NCBI RefSeq assembly: GCF_008642295.1
Contig: NZ_CP029190.1
Coordinates: 2,011,001 to 2,075,000 of the forward strand
Source: Streptomyces venezuelae
Lineage (GTDB): Bacteria; Actinomycetota; Actinomycetes; Streptomycetales; Streptomycetaceae
Direction of reading: 5' to 3'
DNA length: 64,000 nt
Made by a program: the position numbers and the translations under genes. The notes beneath the pieces are model-generated. The model saw only the letters and a program-made list of their open reading frames with translations, was not told where the DNA came from and did no database searches. Position 1 is the first letter of the stretch, and the number at the start of each line of letters is the position of its first letter. This document shows positions 36,525-45,509 of the stretch, piece by piece.

Positions 36525-39500
36525 ATGACCGGCTCCGCGCTCAACTCGTTCTCCCCTGCGACCCGCTCCTGGTTCACGGGGGCCTTCGTCGCGCCCACTT
36601 CCGCCCAGGAGGGCGCCTGGCGGGCCATCGGTGCGGGCTCGGACGTGCTGGTGGTGGCGCCGACCGGGTCCGGCAAGACCCTGGCGGCCTTCCTCGCCGC
36701 CCTGGACCGGCTGGCCTCCGTCCCGCCGCCCGCGGATCCGAAGAAGCGCTGCCGGGTGTTGTACGTATCCCCGCTGAAGGCCCTCGCGGTGGATGTGGAG
36801 CGGAACCTGCGCAGCCCGCTGACCGGGATCCGGCAGGAGGCGGTGCGGCTGGGGCTGCCCGAGCCGGAGATCCGGGTGGGGATCCGGTCCGGGGACACCC
36901 CGGCGGCGGAGCGGCGGGCGCTGGCCACCCGGCCGCCGGACATCCTCATCACCACCCCCGAATCGCTGTTCCTGATGCTGACCTCGGCGGCCCGCGAAGC
37001 CCTGGCCGGGATCGAGACGGTGATCCTGGACGAGGTGCACGCCGTCGCCGGGACGAAGCGGGGCGCGCATCTGGCGCTGTCCCTGGAGCGGCTGGACGAG
37101 CTGCTGCCGGGTCCGGCGCGCCGGATCGGACTGTCGGCGACGGTCCGGCCGGTGGACGAGGTGGCCCGCTATCTGGCGCCGCGCGGCAGAGTCGAGATCG
37201 TCCAGCCGCCGTCGGCCAAGGAGTTCGACCTGTCGGTGGTCGTCCCGGTGGAGGACATGGGCGAGTTGGGCGGCTCGCCAGCCACGGAGGAGCGGGAGGG
37301 CGGCGACAAGCCGTCGATCTGGCCGCATGTGGAGGAGCGGATCGCTGACCTGGTCCAGGCGCACCGGTCGACGATCGTGTTCGCCAATTCGCGGCGGCTC
37401 GCGGAGCGGCTGTGCAACCGGCTCAACGAGATCGCGTACGAGCGGGCCATGGGCACTCCGCTGGCCGAAGGGGCCCCGCCGCCGGCCGAGATCATGGCCC
37501 AGTCGGGGGCCGCGAGGGGCGCCCCGCCGCTGCTGGCGCGGGCGCACCACGGTTCGGTGTCCAAGGAGCAGCGGGCCCTGGTCGAGGAGGATCTGAAGGC
37601 CGGCCGGCTGCCGGCCGTGGTGGCGACCTCCAGCCTGGAACTGGGCATCGACATGGGGGCGGTGGACCTGGTGGTGCAGGTGGAGTCGCCGCCGTCGGTG
37701 GCCTCGGGGCTGCAGCGGGTCGGCCGGGCCGGGCACCAGGTCGGTGCGGTGTCCCGGGGTGTGGTGTTCCCCAAGTACCGGGGCGATCTGGTGCAGTCGG
37801 CGGTGGTCACCGAGCGGATGCGGTCCGGGTCCATCGAGTCGCTGCGGATCCCGTCGAACCCGCTGGACGTGCTGGCGCAGCAGATCGTGGCGATGACCGC
37901 GATGGACACCTGGCAGTGGGACGACCTGATCGCCCTGGTGCGGCGGGCGGCGCCGTTTGCCGCACTGCCCGAATCGGCGTTCACCGCGGTACTGGACATG
38001 CTGGCGGGCCGTTATCCCTCGGACGCGTTCGCGGAGTTGCGGCCCCGGGTGGTCTGGGACCGGGTGGCGGGTACGATCACGGGCCGGCCGGGCGCGCAGC
38101 GGCTCGCGGTCACCTCCGGCGGGACCATCCCGGACCGGGGCCTGTTCGGGGTGTTCCTCGCCGGGGCCGACCCGAAGAAGGGCGGCGGCCGGGTCGGCGA
38201 GCTCGACGAGGAGATGGTGTACGAGTCCCGGATCGGGGACGTGTTCACGCTGGGCACCACCTCCTGGCGGATCGAGGACATCACCCGGGACCGGGTGCTG
38301 GTCTCGCCCGCGCCCGGGGTGCCGGGGCGGCTGCCGTTCTGGAAGGGCGACCAGCTGGGCCGGCCGCTGGAACTGGGCCGGGCGGTCGGCGCGTTCCTCC
38401 GGGAGCTGGGCGGCCTGTCCGAGGAGGATGCCCGGCTGCGGCTGCTGGCGGCCGGACTGGACGCCTGGGCCGCCGGAAATGTGCTCGCCTATCTGGCGGA
38501 GCAGCGCGAGGCCTGCGGTCATGTGCCCGACGACCGGACCATCGTGGTGGAACGGTTCCGGGACGAGCTGGGCGACTGGCGGGTGGTGGTCCACTCCCCC
38601 TTCGGTGCACAGGTGCACGCCCCGTGGGCGCTGGCGCTGGGCTCCCGGCTCGCCGAGCGGTACGGCATGGACGCGCAGGTGATGCACGCCGACGACGGGA
38701 TCGTGCTGCGGCTGCCGGACGCCGACCTGCTGGGCATGGACCTCCTCGACCACGACCCGCTGGGCGCGCCCGCCTTCGAGTTCGACAGCGAGCAGGCCCC
38801 GTTGGGCGCCGCCGATGTCGCCTTCGACCGGGGCGAGGTGGACCGGATCGTCACCGAGCAGGTGGGCGGTTCGGCGTTGTTCGCCTCCCGGTTCCGGGAG
38901 TGCGCGGCCCGGGCCCTGCTGCTCCCGCGCCGCAGCCCGGGCAAGCGGACCCCGCTGTGGCAGCAGCGGCAGCGGGCCGCCCAGCTGCTGTCGGTGGCGT
39001 CCGAGTTCGGGTCCTTCCCGATCGTGCTGGAGGCGGTCCGCGAATGCCTCCAGGACGTGTTCGACGTCCCGGGCCTGACCGAGCTGATGGGGGACATCGA
39101 GGCGCGCCGGGTCCGCCTGGTCGAGGTCACCACCCCCGAACCCTCCCCGTTCGCCCGGTCCCTGCTGTTCGGGTATGTGGCCCAGTTCCTGTACGAGGGG
39201 GACTCCCCGCTCGCGGAGCGCCGGACGGCGGCGCTGTCGCTGGACTCCCGGCTGCTGGCCGAGCTGCTCGGCCAGGCGGAGCTGCGGGAGCTACTGGATC
39301 CGGAGGTGCTGGCCGAGCTGGAGCGGGAGCTCCAGTGGCTGCCGACCGAGGGGGGCGAGGACGGAGAGGGCGCCGAGGAGGGCGGGCGTCCGGGACGCCG
39401 GGTCAAGGACGTCGAATCGGTGGCCGATGTGCTCCGGCTGCTGGGCCCGCTGACCGCGGCCGAGCTGGCCGAGCGTGGCGCGGACCCGGCCTGGGCCGGG

Positions 39501-41162
39501 GAGCTCGCCGCGGCCCGCCGGATCATCGCGGTCCGGATCGGGGGCGCCGACCACTGGGCTGCGATCGAGGACGCGGGCCGGCTGCGGGATGCCCTGGGCA
39601 CGGCCCTGCCGGTGGGTGTCCCGGAGGCGTTCACCGAACCGGTGAAGGACCCGCTGGGTGATCTGCTGGCCCGGTTCGCCCGTACCCACGGCCCGTTCAC
39701 CACGGCCACCGCCGCGGCCCGGTTCGGGCTGGGTGCCGCGGTGACCGAGGGCGCCCTGCACCGGCTGGCGGCAGCCGGGCGGGTGGTGCAGGGCGAGTTC
39801 CATCCCTCCGGGATCGGCCAGGAGTGGTGCGATGCGACGGTGCTGCGGCGGCTGCGCCGGCGCTCGCTGGCCGCGCTCCGGCAGGAGCTGGAGCCCGTCC
39901 CGCCGGCCGCGCTGGCCACCTTCCTGCCGCAGTGGCAGCACCTGGGCGGGGCGCTGCGCGGGATCGACGGGCTGGCCCGGGCGGTCGAGCAGCTCCAGGG
40001 TGCCCCGGTGCCGGCCTCGGCGCTGGAGCGGCTGATCCTGCCGTCCCGGGTCAGCGGGTACTCCCCGGCCCTGCTCGACGAGCTGACCACGACCGGCGAG
40101 GTGGTCTGGGCGGGTGCGGGGGCGCTGCCCGGCAAGGACGGCTGGGTGTCGCTGTACCTCGCGGATGCGGCTCCGCTTCTGCTGCCGCCGCCGCATCCAC
40201 TGGAGCAGAGCCCGCTGCACCAGGCGGTGCTGGACTGCCTGGCCGGGGGGTACGGCCTGTTCTTCCGCCAGATCGCGGAGTCGGTGCGCACCGGATGGCC
40301 CGAGGCGACCGACGTCCAGCTGTCGGAGGTGCTGTGGGACCTCGCCTGGTCGGGCCGGCTGACGAACGACACCCTGGCCCCGCTCCGCTCCCTGCTCGGT
40401 TCGGGGCGGACCGCGGGTGCCACCGCGCACCGGGCCCGGCGTACGGTTCCGCGCGGCCGGTACGGCACGTTGAGCGCCTCGGTGTCCCGGCCCGGTCCGC
40501 CCACGGTCTCCGGTCGCTGGTCGCTGCTCCCGGCCCATGCCCCGGAGCCGACCCACCGGGCGCACGCCCTGGCCCGGACCCTGCTGGACCGGCACGGGGT
40601 GGTCACCCGGGGTGCGGTCCAGGCCGAGGGGGTGGAGGGCGGTTTCAGCGCGGTCTACCGGGTCCTGTCCGCGTTCGAGGACAGCGGCCAGGCCCGCCGG
40701 GGCTATGTGGTGGAGGGGCTGGGCGCGGCCCAGTTCGCGATGGACGGTGCGGTGGACCGGCTGCGGGCGGCGGAGCGCACCCCGCCGCCGCTGGCCGCCG
40801 TGGTGCTGGCGGCGGCCGATCCGGCGAATGCGTACGGGGCGGCCCTGGCCTGGCCCGAGCCCCCGGCCGGGGCTTCGCACAAGCCGGGCCGCAAGGCCGG
40901 CTCGCTGGTGGTGCTGGTGGACGGTGAACTGGTGCTGTATCTGGAGCGCGGCGGGAAGACCCTGCTGGCCTGGCCGCCCGCCGAGGACCCCCGGCTGGAG
41001 GCGGCGACCGCCGCGCTGGCCGCGGGCTCCCGGGCGGGCACGGTGCCGGACCTCACGGTGGAGCGGATCAACACGGCCGCGGCCCTGACCTCCCCGCTGG
41101 GGAAGGTGCTGGAGGCGGCGGGCTTCCACGCCACTCCCAGGGGGCTGCGGCTGCGCCACTGA
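36525..41162 (+). CDS. lhr: ATP-dependent helicase Lhr
   Basis: A 1545-residue superfamily 2 helicase of the large-helicase-related family, the longest helicase class in bacteria. The first RecA-like domain has the Q-motif region (WFTGAF...PTSAQEGAW), Walker A APTGSGKT and DEVH box; the second has TSSLELGIDMG and QRVGRAGH. The Lhr winged-helix and beta-barrel domains follow, and the last 600 residues form the Lhr-CTD conserved in long actinobacterial forms. It unwinds RNA:DNA hybrids and in mycobacteria is linked to mitomycin C resistance. Position just before a Nei-type glycosylase gene is conserved and hints at a shared repair role. Confidence 0.97.
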   Translation: MTGSALNSFSPATRSWFTGAFVAPTSAQEGAWRAIGAGSDVLVVAPTGSGKTLAAFLAALDRLASVPPPADPKKRCRVLYVSPLKALAVDVERNLRSPLTGIRQEAVRLGLPEPEIRVGIRSGDTPAAERRALATRPPDILITTPESLFLMLTSAAREALAGIETVILDEVHAVAGTKRGAHLALSLERLDELLPGPARRIGLSATVRPVDEVARYLAPRGRVEIVQPPSAKEFDLSVVVPVEDMGELGGSPATEEREGGDKPSIWPHVEERIADLVQAHRSTIVFANSRRLAERLCNRLNEIAYERAMGTPLAEGAPPPAEIMAQSGAARGAPPLLARAHHGSVSKEQRALVEEDLKAGRLPAVVATSSLELGIDMGAVDLVVQVESPPSVASGLQRVGRAGHQVGAVSRGVVFPKYRGDLVQSAVVTERMRSGSIESLRIPSNPLDVLAQQIVAMTAMDTWQWDDLIALVRRAAPFAALPESAFTAVLDMLAGRYPSDAFAELRPRVVWDRVAGTITGRPGAQRLAVTSGGTIPDRGLFGVFLAGADPKKGGGRVGELDEEMVYESRIGDVFTLGTTSWRIEDITRDRVLVSPAPGVPGRLPFWKGDQLGRPLELGRAVGAFLRELGGLSEEDARLRLLAAGLDAWAAGNVLAYLAEQREACGHVPDDRTIVVERFRDELGDWRVVVHSPFGAQVHAPWALALGSRLAERYGMDAQVMHADDGIVLRLPDADLLGMDLLDHDPLGAPAFEFDSEQAPLGAADVAFDRGEVDRIVTEQVGGSALFASRFRECAARALLLPRRSPGKRTPLWQQRQRAAQLLSVASEFGSFPIVLEAVRECLQDVFDVPGLTELMGDIEARRVRLVEVTTPEPSPFARSLLFGYVAQFLYEGDSPLAERRTAALSLDSRLLAELLGQAELRELLDPEVLAELERELQWLPTEGGEDGEGAEEGGRPGRRVKDVESVADVLRLLGPLTAAELAERGADPAWAGELAAARRIIAVRIGGADHWAAIEDAGRLRDALGTALPVGVPEAFTEPVKDPLGDLLARFARTHGPFTTATAAARFGLGAAVTEGALHRLAAAGRVVQGEFHPSGIGQEWCDATVLRRLRRRSLAALRQELEPVPPAALATFLPQWQHLGGALRGIDGLARAVEQLQGAPVPASALERLILPSRVSGYSPALLDELTTTGEVVWAGAGALPGKDGWVSLYLADAAPLLLPPPHPLEQSPLHQAVLDCLAGGYGLFFRQIAESVRTGWPEATDVQLSEVLWDLAWSGRLTNDTLAPLRSLLGSGRTAGATAHRARRTVPRGRYGTLSASVSRPGPPTVSGRWSLLPAHAPEPTHRAHALARTLLDRHGVVTRGAVQAEGVEGGFSAVYRVLSAFEDSGQARRGYVVEGLGAAQFAMDGAVDRLRAAERTPPPLAAVVLAAADPANAYGAALAWPEPPAGASHKPGRKAGSLVVLVDGELVLYLERGGKTLLAWPPAEDPRLEAATAALAAGSRAGTVPDLTVERINTAAALTSPLGKVLEAAGFHATPRGLRLRH

Positions 41163-41181
41163 AGCCGTGCCACTGAAGCCG

Positions 41182-41213
41182 CGGTCCGGTCCGGCCGCGG
41201 CCGGACCGGACCG
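41182..41213. terminator. 32-bp perfect palindrome after lhr
   Basis: The segment is a perfect 32-bp inverted repeat built on CGGTCCGGTCCGGC and its complement, without a loop-forming interruption. It lies between the convergent lhr and reductase genes, so a bidirectional terminator is the likely role. A 14-bp duplication (GCCACTGAAGCCGT) covers the lhr stop just before it. Confidence 0.7.
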
Positions 41214-41226
41214 GCGCGGCGCCGTG

Positions 41227-41943
41227 TCAGGTGGCCGGGCCGCGCACCACCTTGATGCCGAACTGCCCGCCGAGTGCGAACTGGATGGCGCTGTGCATAT
41301 GGGAGTACATCTCCATGCCCCGGGCCGAGACCAGCGGCCCGAGGTCCAGGATGTCCTGCCAGCCATAGGACCGCAGCAACCCGGTGACCTGCTCCTTGGC
41401 ATCGGCGTGCTCGCCCGCGATGAAGATCGTGTGGTCTCCGCCGCCGATCCGCTGCGGGTTGACGACGGTGTCCTGTTCCTGGGTGACGCAGGCCTTGACC
41501 ACCTTGGCCTCCGGCAGGGCGCGCTGGATCCGCTCGCCCAGGCTGTCGGAGTCCACCGGGTCGAGGGCCGGCATGACCCCCCAGGGGGTGGGCCACGGGT
41601 GGGCCTGCTGGGGGTTGTAGATGAAGGGGACGGCGTAGTCCATGACGGTCTTGCCGGCCAGGTGCCCGCCGATGTCGGTGAGGACCCGCAGCGCGTTGGC
41701 GCCGTCGATGCCGTTGATGACGAATTCGGCGTTCCCGGCGGCATCGCCGAAGTTCATGAGCTCGATGCCGGGGTAGTCGGCGAGCCACTGGCCGAAGGGC
41801 TCGATGCCCATGAAGTCGGGTTCGGTACGGCCGAGAGTGACCTGCGAGTCGCGGGTGCCCACGACGACCTCGTGCCCGAGTTCCAGCAGTTTGGCGGCGT
41901 GCGCGCGGCCTCCGCCGCCGGTGCCGAGGACTGCGATCTTCAT
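41227..41943 (-). CDS. NADPH-dependent F420 reductase-like protein
   Basis: A 238-residue dinucleotide-binding oxidoreductase of the F420:NADP+ oxidoreductase-like (Fno/NAD_bind) type. The N-terminal Rossmann motif is GTGGGGRAHAAKLLELGHEVVVGTR with Thr-Arg after strand 2, as in NADP binders. The C-terminal half has no known catalytic dyad. In Streptomyces these genes are typically placed next to a TetR regulator and belong to redox metabolism of unclear purpose. Divergent from the tetR gene through a 122-base gap with a palindromic operator. The substrate, and whether it uses F420, is open. Confidence 0.85.
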   Translation of the reverse strand: MKIAVLGTGGGGRAHAAKLLELGHEVVVGTRDSQVTLGRTEPDFMGIEPFGQWLADYPGIELMNFGDAAGNAEFVINGIDGANALRVLTDIGGHLAGKTVMDYAVPFIYNPQQAHPWPTPWGVMPALDPVDSDSLGERIQRALPEAKVVKACVTQEQDTVVNPQRIGGGDHTIFIAGEHADAKEQVTGLLRSYGWQDILDLGPLVSARGMEMYSHMHSAIQFALGGQFGIKVVRGPAT

Positions 41944-42023
41944 GCCGTCTCTCCGGGGTGTGCGCTTGTCATGTGACTCTCTCTCCAGTCGGTCCCCCCG
42001 GCAACTCCTCCACCCTAACATCA

Positions 42024-42039
42024 GTACGGACGTCCGTAC
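42024..42039. promoter_or_regulatory. TetR-type palindromic operator
   Basis: GTACGGACGTCCGTAC is a perfect 16-bp palindrome in the middle of the divergent region, 26 bases before the TetR start and 80 bases before the reductase start. Its form is like other TetR-family operators, and its position suits repression of both genes by the TetR protein. Confidence 0.7.
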
Positions 42040-42065
42040 CAATAAATCTATGGGAGGCTGACTTC

Positions 42066-42671
42066 ATGCACGCAGAGACGCACGCAGCAACGCACGAGGA
42101 GGCCGCCCCGCGACGGCGGACACGCAGGCACGACCCCAACCGGCGTGAGCGGATCGCCGAGGTGGCGGAGGAGCTGATCGCCGAGCGCGGTCTGGAGGGG
42201 CTGACCCACCGGGCGATCGCCGAGCGCGCCGATGTCTCCCTGAGCTCGACCACGTACCACTTCGCCGACCGCGAGGCCCTGATCCACGCCGCCCTGGAAC
42301 GGGCCTCCGAGCGGTTCGCCGCGTACGTCCGCCGGTGGGCGGCGGACAACTCCGCCGCCACCCCGGAGCAGATCGCCGAATCGCTGGCCGACAGCGTGAT
42401 GGCCTGCCTGGGCGAGGGCCGCACCGCCGCGGTGGTGGAGTACGAGCTCCATGTCGCCGCCCTGCGCCGCCCCGGACTCCGCCCGGCCGCGAGCCTGCCC
42501 GCCCAGGCGAGCATCGAGGCGCTGACCCCCCTGGTCGGCCCGGTCGCCTCCGCGATGATCCCCCCGCTGATGACGGGCCTGTGCCTGCACGCCCTGACCG
42601 CCCCGGCCCCGCCCCGACGCGAGGACGTCCTCGCGATCCTGCACCAGGCCCTGGGCTGCGGCCCGGTGTAG
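42066..42671 (+). CDS. TetR family transcriptional regulator
   Basis: A 201-residue repressor. The first 40 residues are a His/Ala/Arg-rich extension; the helix-turn-helix domain spans roughly residues 25-75 (RIAEVAEELIAERGLEGLTHRAIAERADVSLSSTTYHFADREAL), and the C-terminal ligand domain is of the TetR_C_31 type. A perfect 16-bp palindrome lies just upstream between it and the divergent reductase gene, so autoregulation and control of the reductase are likely. Confidence 0.92.
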   Translation: MHAETHAATHEEAAPRRRTRRHDPNRRERIAEVAEELIAERGLEGLTHRAIAERADVSLSSTTYHFADREALIHAALERASERFAAYVRRWAADNSAATPEQIAESLADSVMACLGEGRTAAVVEYELHVAALRRPGLRPAASLPAQASIEALTPLVGPVASAMIPPLMTGLCLHALTAPAPPRREDVLAILHQALGCGPV

Positions 42672-42708
42672 CCCCGCCGGGCCTCCCGCCCGGGCGGACA
42701 ATGGAGCC

Positions 42709-43884
42709 ATGCCCGAAGGAGACAGCGTCTGGCGGGCGGCCCGGCGGCTGCACACCGCCCTGGCCGGCGAGATCCTCACCCGCAGCGACCTGCGGGTGCC
42801 CCGGTTCGCCACCGCCGATCTCACCGGCCGGCGGGTCCAGGACGTCACCCCGCGCGGCAAGCACCTCCTCGCCCGGATCGACGGCGGCCTCACCCTGCAC
42901 AGCCATCTCCGGATGGACGGCGCCTGGCACGTCTTCGCCCCGGGCGAGCGCTGGCGCGGCGGTCCGGAGCACGAGATCCGGGCGATCCTCGGCACCGACC
43001 GCCATACCGCCGTCGGCTACCGCCTCCCCGTCCTGGAGCTGCTGCGCACCTCCGACGAGGCGAAGGCCGTCGGCCATCTCGGTCCCGACCTGCTGGGCCC
43101 GGACTGGGACCCGGAGCGGGCCGCCGCCAACCTCCGCGCCGATCCCGCCCGCCCCCTCGGCGAGGCCCTCCTCGACCAGCGCAACCTGGCCGGCATCGGG
43201 AACGTGTACAAGTGCGAGCTCTGCTTCCTGGCCCAGGTCACCCCCTGGACCCCGGTCGGCGCCGCCCCCGACCCGCTGCGGCTGGCAGCGGCAGCCCACC
43301 GGCTGCTGGAAGCCAACAAGGACCGCCGCCGCAACACCACCGGCCGGCGCAGCGGCCCCGACCACTTCGTCTACGGCCGCGAACACCGCCCCTGCCTGCG
43401 CTGCGGAGCCCCCGTCCGCCGCGCCGAACAGGACGGCCGTCCCACCTACTGGTGCCCCCGCTGCCAGTCCGGCCCGACCTCCGACCAGCCCCAGGCAACG
43501 ACCGTGGTCACCCGGTTCAACGACCGGATCAACGCCCGGGACCTCGACGGCCTGGCGGACCTGATGTCCGAGGACCACACCTTCACCGACACCGCCGGGT
43601 CCACCCTCACCGGCAAAGCGGACTGTCTGCAGGCTTGGGCGGGATTCTTCGCCGCCTTCCCCGACTACCGGAACGTCTTCACCGCCGTCTCCGCCCGGGG
43701 CGGCGAGGTCACGGCCACCGGCCGCTCCTCCTGCTCCGCACTTCTGCTCGACGGCCCCGCCCGCTGGACCGCCCGGGTCCGCGACGGCCTGGTCACCTCC
43801 TGGCAGGTACACGAGGCCGCACCCGACCACAACCACGACCGCGACGACGGCGACGACGGCGACGACCGCGACCACAACCGTTGA
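42709..43884 (+). CDS. Nei-type DNA glycosylase fused to a SnoaL-like domain
   Basis: A 391-residue protein. Residues 1-265 form an Fpg/Nei-family DNA glycosylase/AP lyase: catalytic Pro2-Glu3 (MPEGDSV), the Lys beta-loop region, the helix-two-turn-helix and a C4 zinc finger (CLRCG...YWCPRC). This is the Nei2-like group of actinobacteria that removes oxidised pyrimidines. From about residue 270 a second domain begins (VVTRFNDRINARDLDGLADLMSEDHTF), a SnoaL/NTF2-like fold of about 110 residues normally encoded as an independent protein. The tail is Asp/His-rich (DHNHDRDDGDDG). The fusion is in frame with no stop between. The start is certain from Pro2-Glu3. Confidence 0.9.
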   Translation: MPEGDSVWRAARRLHTALAGEILTRSDLRVPRFATADLTGRRVQDVTPRGKHLLARIDGGLTLHSHLRMDGAWHVFAPGERWRGGPEHEIRAILGTDRHTAVGYRLPVLELLRTSDEAKAVGHLGPDLLGPDWDPERAAANLRADPARPLGEALLDQRNLAGIGNVYKCELCFLAQVTPWTPVGAAPDPLRLAAAAHRLLEANKDRRRNTTGRRSGPDHFVYGREHRPCLRCGAPVRRAEQDGRPTYWCPRCQSGPTSDQPQATTVVTRFNDRINARDLDGLADLMSEDHTFTDTAGSTLTGKADCLQAWAGFFAAFPDYRNVFTAVSARGGEVTATGRSSCSALLLDGPARWTARVRDGLVTSWQVHEAAPDHNHDRDDGDDGDDRDHNR

Positions 43885-43917
43885 CGGGCCGTCAGATCCG
43901 GTCGTACCGTCCCGGTC

Positions 43918-44682
43918 ATGCCCATCGCCTCGTACGACCTCACCGGCCGCACCGCGCTGATCACGGGCGCCGCGAGCGGCATCGGACGGGCCTCCGCCCG
44001 GCTCCTCGCGGAGGCCGGCGCCACCGTCCACTGCGCCGACCGCGACGAGGGAGGGCTGGCCGAGACCGTCGCGCTGATCACCGACAAGGGCGGCGCGGCC
44101 GTCGCCCACCCCCTCGATGTCACCGACCGGGCCGCCGTCAGGGCCGCCGTGTCCGCCGCCGGCCGGCTCGACATCACCGCCGCGATCGCCGGGATCATGC
44201 ACACCAGCAGCGTGGTGGACACCCTCGACGAGGACCTCGACCGGGTGCTCGACGTGAACTTCAAGGGCGTGCTGTACGCCTGCCAGGAGTCGGCCCGGGC
44301 CATGCTGGCGGCCGGCACCCCCGGCTCCATCGTCACCATGGCCTCCGGCGCGGTCGACACCGCCGGCCCCGGGCTCTTCTGCTACAGCGCCGCCAAGGCC
44401 GCCGTGGTCCAGCTGACCAAGACCCTGGCCGCCGAGACCGGCCCGCAGGGCATCCGCGTCAACGCCGTCGCCCCGGGCTGGATCCGCACCCCCATGACCG
44501 GCCGGCACGGCGCCGCGGCCCAGGAGCAGGCCGAGGCCCTGATGATCCGGATGGCCCCGCTCCGCCGGGTCGGGGAGCCCGAGGACATCGCCCAGGCCGT
44601 GCTGTACCTCGCCTCGGACGCCTCGTCCTTTATGACGGGCCAGATTCTGCGGCCGAACGGCGGAGTCGCGATGCCCTGGTGA
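43918..44682 (+). CDS. SDR family oxidoreductase
   Basis: A 254-residue short-chain dehydrogenase/reductase. The cofactor motif is TGAASGIG, NAG-like motif reads AAIAGI rather than NNAG, Ser of the active site lies in TMASGAVDTAG and the catalytic pair is Tyr-x3-Lys in YSAAKAAV. Asp (CADRDE) after strand 2 favours NAD(H). The C-terminus DASSFMTGQILRPNGG is canonical. Substrate unknown. The 3' end overlaps a doubtful minus-strand small gene. Confidence 0.93.
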   Translation: MPIASYDLTGRTALITGAASGIGRASARLLAEAGATVHCADRDEGGLAETVALITDKGGAAVAHPLDVTDRAAVRAAVSAAGRLDITAAIAGIMHTSSVVDTLDEDLDRVLDVNFKGVLYACQESARAMLAAGTPGSIVTMASGAVDTAGPGLFCYSAAKAAVVQLTKTLAAETGPQGIRVNAVAPGWIRTPMTGRHGAAAQEQAEALMIRMAPLRRVGEPEDIAQAVLYLASDASSFMTGQILRPNGGVAMPW

Positions 44683-44953
44683 TCCCCCGCCGGGTGCAGT
44701 GCACGGGCAGCAGGCTCAGCCCCCAGCCGCCCACCGCCACCACCCCCTCCACCGGCCCGGACGCCGCAGGCGCCAGCGCCAGCTTCAGTACGGCCCACCA
44801 CCACAGCGTCCCGGCCGCCAGGACCAGGGGTATGAGCAAGCGCGGCACGGCTGCCTCCCAGCGGGGCGGGACCCGGACGCGCCCATCCTCCCGTACCCCC
44901 TGCCGCCGCGCACCCAGAACAGCCGCAGCCAGCAGCCGCACCCAGAACAGCAC
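44630..44953 (-). CDS. Possible small membrane protein
   Basis: A 107-codon frame beginning with GTG at 44953, with hydrophobic segments LLIPLVLAAGTLWWWAVLKLAL and GVVAVGGWGLSLLPV, giving two probable membrane helices. It starts immediately after the clgR terminator hairpin and has no clear ribosome site, and its last 53 bases overlap the SDR gene on the other strand. The gene could be real and begin later; otherwise the 335-base gap between SDR and clgR holds only this and the terminator. Confidence 0.35.
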   Translation of the reverse strand: MLFWVRLLAAAVLGARRQGVREDGRVRVPPRWEAAVPRLLIPLVLAAGTLWWWAVLKLALAPAASGPVEGVVAVGGWGLSLLPVHCTRRGITRASRLRRSAAESGPS

Positions 44954-45000
44954 GGAGCCCCGGCCGGGGCGGCATCACATCCGCACCCGGCCGGGGCTCC
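44954..45000 (-). terminator. Terminator after clgR
   Basis: Two perfect 15-bp arms (GGAGCCCCGGCCGGG and its complement) separated by 17 bases, beginning 17 bases downstream of the clgR stop on the minus strand. No U tract. Confidence 0.7.
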
Positions 45001-45016
45001 GGCCACACTCACGCAC

Positions 45017-45400
45017 TCACGCGGCTACGACGTTCACCGCTTCCGCAGGCGCCTTGATGGTCACCCGCTCCGGCGGTCCACCCGCGACCGAAGTCACGGA
45101 GACCGAGTTGAGCATCGGGCGTACCGGCGCCGGTACCGGTTCGCTTGCCGCGGCCGACTGCGCCAGCTCGGCGAGCGACAGTTCGTCGCTGACTTCGCGC
45201 ATCAGCTCGGACATCCGTACGTCCAGCGCGTCGCAGATCGCAGAGAGCAGCTCGGAGGATGCCTCCTTCTGCCCCCGCTCCACCTCGGAGAGATAGCCGA
45301 GCGAAACTCGGGCGGACGAGGAGACTTCGCGCAGAGTACGGCCCTGGCGCTGGCGCTGCCGACGCAGCACGTCACCCAGCAGGCGACGGAGCAGAATCAT
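45017..45400 (-). CDS. clgR: Clp/Lon protease gene regulator ClgR
   Basis: A 127-residue XRE-type activator of clp and lon protease genes. The helix-turn-helix is [30 protein letters not shown] (about residues 20-50). The C-terminus ends Val-Val-Ala-Ala; in S. lividans ClgR the terminal Ala-Ala is the signal for its own degradation by ClpP, giving a feedback loop. ATG 45400 has GGAGGGAG upstream; the frame continues to 45433 without a good start. The cinA gene follows the same strand 110 bases upstream. The order clgR-cinA-pgsA-rimO supports the identification. Confidence 0.92.
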   Translation of the reverse strand: MILLRRLLGDVLRRQRQRQGRTLREVSSSARVSLGYLSEVERGQKEASSELLSAICDALDVRMSELMREVSDELSLAELAQSAAASEPVPAPVRPMLNSVSVTSVAGGPPERVTIKAPAEAVNVVAA

Positions 45401-45509
45401 CGGTGGCTCCCTCCTCTGACCGTGTAGCCGCATCCTTCACGCCCCACCGTACCGCCTCGCGCCGCGGCCGTGCGGGGAGCGATGTCGTGTTCACTCAGGG
45501 CTGCAAACA

